The position numbers were made by a program, and so were the translations under genes. From positions 9,999,779 through 10,063,778 of the forward strand of contig OY829655.1 in the NCBI GenBank assembly GCA_963691815.1: a stretch of 64,000 bases of DNA, in the 5' to 3' direction. Positions 45,416-64,000 of this stretch are shown one piece after another. The DNA is from Echiichthys vipera. Taxonomy: Eukaryota; Chordata; Actinopteri; Perciformes; Trachinidae. Position 1 is the first letter of the stretch, and each line of letters begins with the position of its first letter. The notes beneath the pieces are model-generated. The model saw nothing but the letters and a program-made list of their open reading frames with translations. It was not told the DNA's origin and ran no database searches.

Positions 45416-45769
45416 GGCGGCACTGTGTTCTGGTGGTCACAGCAAGAGGGTTCCTGGTTCGAATCCCGCCTGGGGCCCTTCCATGTGGAGTTTGCATGGA
45501 CTCCCCGTGTCTGCGTGGGTTTTCTCCGGGTTCTCCGGCTTCCTCCCACAGTCCAAAGACATGCACGTTTAAGGTTAATTGATGACTCTAAATTGCCCGC
45601 AGGTGTGAAAGTGAGTTCATGGTTGTCTGTCTCTGTTTGTCTCTATGTGCCCTGTGATAGACTGGCATCCTGTCCAGGGTGTACCCCGCCTCACGCCCGA
45701 TGTCAGCTGGGGTCGGCTCCTGCCCCCCTGCGACCCCGATAGGGACAAGAGGTTGAAGATGAATGGATA
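45416..45769 (+). mobile_element. SINE, complete copy D with target duplication
   Basis: About 354 bp. The head GGCGGCACTGTG and the B-box-like TGGTTCGAATCCC (45,455-45,467) indicate a tRNA-derived Pol III promoter. The body contains CCGTGTCTGCGTGGGTTTTC, TCCTCCCACAGTCCAAAGAC, GACTGGCATCCTGTCCAGGG and CTCACGCCCGATGTCAGCTG. The end is GACAAGAGGTTGAAGATGAA-TGGATA. It is flanked by a perfect 11-bp direct repeat TTCTCTAAGCG (45,405-45,415 and 45,770-45,780), so it inserted fairly recently. Copies A, B and C are partial relatives. The 3' end matches the LINE at 22.5-23.1 kb. Confidence 0.93.
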
Positions 45770-46525
45770 TTCTCTAAGCGACACCTCTGCTCACCTGTGA
45801 TTGCCACCTCCCATTAGGACACAGAACTTCTGTCTGCCTGACCATCTCCAGGGCATATAATGCAGTCAGGTAATTTGACCTTGCAAGGGTTTTTTTAATA
45901 TTAAACCACCTAATCCCAATTTAGGGTGCATCTTCCCCTTCCCCTTGTGGCAATGTCACAGATCAACTGTGTGGTGTAAAGTGTCCAAGTGAGGTCCTCA
46001 CTGATGTGGATGCCCAGGTATTTAAAGCTGCTCACCCTGTCTGCTTCAAGCTTCCAGATGGACAGTGGCTGATGAGGAGGCCTCTTACACCTCTACAAAA
46101 CAACGTAACAGAGAATGTTTTACATATTCAATGTCTTTAGGGAAAAGCAGAGTAGTCAGGGTCATTAGTAGTATCACTGAACAACAATGACAGTGTTAGA
46201 GTCGGCCTATAGATGGCGATAATTTCCCAGTTAAAGAACTTTTGCTCCATTTATTTGCTTGTCCAGTCAGAGAGACTGAGGGGACATGACACAAAGCTTA
46301 AGTTGTTTTCAAAATCTAAAACATTTGGGGGGTTTGAGAAAACGTTTGGGACAGGGCTGGAGCCCCAGAATCCATCCCTCTGCTGAGTGAATGTCAAGGT
46401 CATAGAAAAGTGGTGGAGAAGTAAAGAACGAGATCAGAATCTACCATCAGGTTTAAGTGACTGTTTCGTTGTTTTAATTAGCAAAAAATAACATGTATAA
46501 TCACACAAAAATAGAAATTACTTTC

Positions 46526-46612
46526 TATTATTATTTTTATTATTTATGATTATTATTATTTATATTATTATTATTATTATTGTTGTTGTTATTATTATTA
46601 TTATTATTATCA
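46526..46612. repeat. (ATT)n microsatellite
   Basis: Imperfect TTA/ATT trinucleotide run with TTG interruptions. Confidence 0.95.
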
Positions 46613-48082
46613 TTACAGTGCATTACAAGGACAAACAACATCTGAAGAAAATTGTGTTTATCTTTAACCTCCAGAAGTTCAAGATCAAATGCGGAGTTAT
46701 TCTTTAAACGGCTTCATGTCTGTGAGGATCCGTCAGGGGAAGTATAATATTACTGAAAGGTATCATATCAATTTGCTGCATAAAAGACTTTGATATATTC
46801 TATTATGTGATGCTCATAGCTTTTATGTTTTGTTCAAGAACTCCTTGTAGGTTTAATCCAAGTGATGATGTTGGAGTACATCATTAATGGTTCCTCATAC
46901 ATTATAATCCTCATATATATAAATCAGTGGGTTTACTGTGCAAATATCTGGAAATTAGCATGACAAAGTAATGTTAACAGGTGTAAAGACTCGTACAAGC
47001 AAAGCGAGGTGTATCAAGTCTAGCTCCATAACTCCACAGCTGACTAAATGATACTCAAAGGAAAAAACGTTGGTATAATATAGATATCCAAGCTCCCACT
47101 CAGTCTAAATGTGTCAGGCAACAATACAGCCTGCTGGCATTTAAACCCCAGTCTGTCTGCCTGACCATCTCCAGGGCAACCAAATGTAAACCTACAACAG
47201 AAGGCGTGCGGGGGGATAAGAAGAAAGGAGAGGAAACACTAGAGTGCAGAGCCTGTTAAAAAGGATCAAAGGTTTGCTCGTCAAATGTTCACAGAAGACC
47301 GGAGAAGACATATGGCTGGATTAGCTCATGGAGGAATGTGAAGAACAGCAGATAAACGAATACAATGATATCAAACAGTAAGTGAAGAATAGTTCAGTTC
47401 AACAGCAGATTGCATTTTGTGGTTGTTAGACTCATTCTAAAGCTGTTGACAAATATTGAATTTAAAAAAAGTCCCTTCACATTTTTTGAAAGGCACTTTT
47501 CTAATTGATCTAGGTTATTGCTTTTTACCAGTTCATTAGACATGTTAGCCATCTTGACTGTTGCTCTGTTAATGTTGAAGTTGGAAACTTTCTATGAAAA
47601 ACATGTTTTTTTAATATTTGCTGAAACTGTCACTATATCCCGAAAGAGATAGACCTGATCAGTAAAAAAGTCATGTATCTCTACCTCCACCTTCTGTTCC
47701 TGTTTGCTTCCAGAGCCCCCTCCGTGTGCTCCTGATGGCATCTGCTATAAGATAATCAATGTCTGACGCAGTGTCAATAACTGCTCTGAAGCCCCATCAA
47801 ACTGTGAAACAAGGTGGTGCTGATCACATATGAATCAAGATTGTGTTACTGTATAGCCTATTTCTCGCATAAAGTGTTTTCACAAACATGTTTTAATGTA
47901 CCTCTTAGGATGAGAGGGTTAGTGACCAAGTGGAGTCGAAACCAAGCCCCGCCCACCAGCATGAAGGTGAAACACTTAATGCGAGAAATATGCAATACAG
48001 TAACATACTGTCATGAAACATCACTTACTGGTTGTTGGTCAGACGCAGTGGATCTAGCAGATCACATTAGGAGCAGACAGAA

Positions 48083-48085
<3 letters not shown>

Positions 48086-48125
<40 letters not shown>
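48086..48125. repeat. (GA)n microsatellite
   Basis: GA tract of about 20 units with an AAAG interruption. Confidence 0.95.
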
Positions 48126-48164
48126 TACATTATTTTTTCACAGATCATTTTTACAGAAAGATAC

Positions 48165-49130
48165 CAACTATAGCTTTAATGTTGTTAAACATATTATACT
48201 AATTTCAGGGTCATACTTGTATTGTGGGTTTCTACTAGAACAGTGGTTCGCAAACTTTGTACATGACATACCACAAATATCAGGCTGTGTCGAGTACCAC
48301 CACTAAGAGTTCAAATACAGAGTTAAAATATAGCAGCGTACACTATTCAGCTGTGGGCAGCTAGTCAAAAGATTATTTATTGTTGACTGTCTTCAGCCAT
48401 GACTTCAGCTTCAGATAAATATTCTCCTCCTGATCCACACTTCCCTTCCTAATAGTTCCCATTTGGAGCCATGATCGCAGTGTTTTTAAACTAGTCATTT
48501 TACCTCTGCTTACTCTCTTGCCATCACAGTTTAGCTCCTAACTCATTACGTGAGTACGTAGTAGGCTGATGTTGAAACAAAAATATAACAGGAAATGCCA
48601 AACTTATTTTAAATTACATTTTCTTTCAAAATGTTGTAGTATTTTGATAGTATTCTAATTATTTAGTAATAATGTTTCCTTTTTTATTTTGGAGATTCTT
48701 TCAAGTACCACCAGAGAGAACTTGAGTACCACAGTTTGAGAACCAGTGTACTAGAACATGTTTTCATGATTTAATGTTTAATGTTCAATTCACCTTCTTT
48801 CTGATACACGTGGTTTTAGATCCCGTCTCTTTTAGACCCTCTGAAGAAAAAACTCAGTCTGCTCTGATTGGTCGGTTTCTTTCATGTCTCAGTGCAATCT
48901 TTGCAGACTTTAACGACACTGAGCTGCACTTTCTACCTATATATAGTATACTTGTGACATCACAACTGTACAGAAGTCCTGAAGGCTGGTTTAAAGACAC
49001 AGTTTCTGAATACAGGCTGTGCACATTTCTCTGTATATTGAAGTTTTGATACATTCCGAGTATTTATATAGCACTACGACCTGCTTTATAATTAAGAAAG
49101 ACATGAAAAGTCTATATTGCTTTTAACATG
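48165..49130. mobile_element. MITE copy 2, split by a hAT element
   Basis: The flanks of the hAT insertion (48,165-48,240 and 48,749-49,130) join into one copy of the MITE at 30.4 kb: GGGTTTCTACTAGAACATGT at the junction, then CAGTCTGCTCTGATTGGTCG, CATCACAACTGTACAGAAGT and GACACAGTTTCTGAATACAG. Terminal repeats are eroded. Confidence 0.8.
48241..48748. mobile_element. Non-autonomous hAT element with 8-bp TSD
   Basis: 508 bp starting CAGTGGTTCGCAAACTTTGT and ending ACAGTTTGAGAACCAGTG, which are imperfect inverted repeats of the classic hAT terminus (CAGTGGTTCTCAAACT). It is bordered on both sides by TACTAGAA (48,233-48,240 and 48,749-48,756), the 8-bp target duplication expected for hAT transposons. 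The interior has no transposase frame. Confidence 0.93.
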
Positions 49131-49205
49131 TTTACGTATTAGACACGTCAGCCAGCTTGACTGTGGCTCTGTTAGTGTTATCATCCATTAAACCAGCGGC
49201 CATGT

Positions 49206-49406
<201 letters not shown>

Positions 49407-49684
49407 GGCCATGGCCTCCCTGAACTCACTGTCATCAGTGGACAAGCTCATTGAAAGCATAGTGATGTATGCAGTAATAATGTGAAAGAATAATTCCCAT
49501 CACAACCTCTGTGCTGTCTCCGCTGGGACTAATGGAGCATTAGAGACTCACAACTCTAATGATTTTTCCCTCTCATTTGTCTTTTCACATCACAAAAAGG
49601 TCAAGTTGTGTCTGACCTCCTGCTTAGTCTCTGCCTTTCTGTCTGGCTGCTCCTCACACAGATTTGACTAAGACCATATGATCT

Positions 49685-64000
<14,316 letters not shown>

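Larger units (their letters stand above)
45781..48164. other. Non-coding stretch, no gene seen
   Basis: Contains an ATT-rich microsatellite (46,526-46,612) and a GA microsatellite (48,086-48,125). No exon-like frame is recognised. It may include the promoter or 5' non-coding exons of map3k19, which I cannot delimit. Confidence 0.5.

Noticed and set aside
45455..45468. tRNA gene suggested by a B-box-like GGTTCGAATCCC
   Set aside because: No cloverleaf can be drawn around it. It is the Pol III promoter box of the tRNA-derived SINE.

Overview
The window looks like a piece of a teleost fish chromosome. It is AT-rich, very rich in long (CA)n/(TG)n microsatellites, and full of remnants of fish-type transposons: Tc1/mariner, hAT, MITEs, LINEs with RTE/Rex3-like and L2/CR1-like features, and a tRNA-derived SINE. 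It has spliced genes with GT-AG introns and nothing bacterial.

Layout. From 1 to about 40.58 kb I find no convincing protein-coding exon on either strand. This part is intergenic DNA or a very long intron, with scattered transposon relics, microsatellites, two strong hairpins near 8.7-8.96 kb and a few stretches that could be conserved non-coding elements. At 40.58-41.21 kb there is a GC/CpG-rich block. On the minus strand it holds a good candidate first coding exon (19 codons starting with a signal-peptide-like segment, then a consensus splice donor), so a minus-strand gene probably starts here and runs left. I cannot name it. From 41.2 to 49.6 kb there is again repeat-rich non-coding DNA: a LINE 3' end, a full SINE with an 11-bp target duplication, a nested hAT element with an 8-bp target duplication, and a roughly 200-bp CA tract.

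From 49,685 to the right edge lies one multi-exon plus-strand gene, map3k19 (also called YSK4), reconstructed here as 16 exons with consistent reading phases (4,271 coding nt, about 1,423 codons, in the window). It encodes an acidic N-terminus, then about four ankyrin-like repeats (exons 1-4), a long disordered middle dominated by one 2.27-kb exon, and a C-terminal STE11-type (MAP3K) kinase domain. The window cuts the kinase domain shortly after the APE motif.

The most interesting points are as follows. Exon 7 of map3k19 sits between a (TG)n tract and a long (CA)n tract that are complementary in the pre-mRNA. The fish protein carries ankyrin repeats ahead of the kinase. A SINE and a LINE in the window share the same 3' end. 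An orphan first exon on the minus strand faces away from map3k19.
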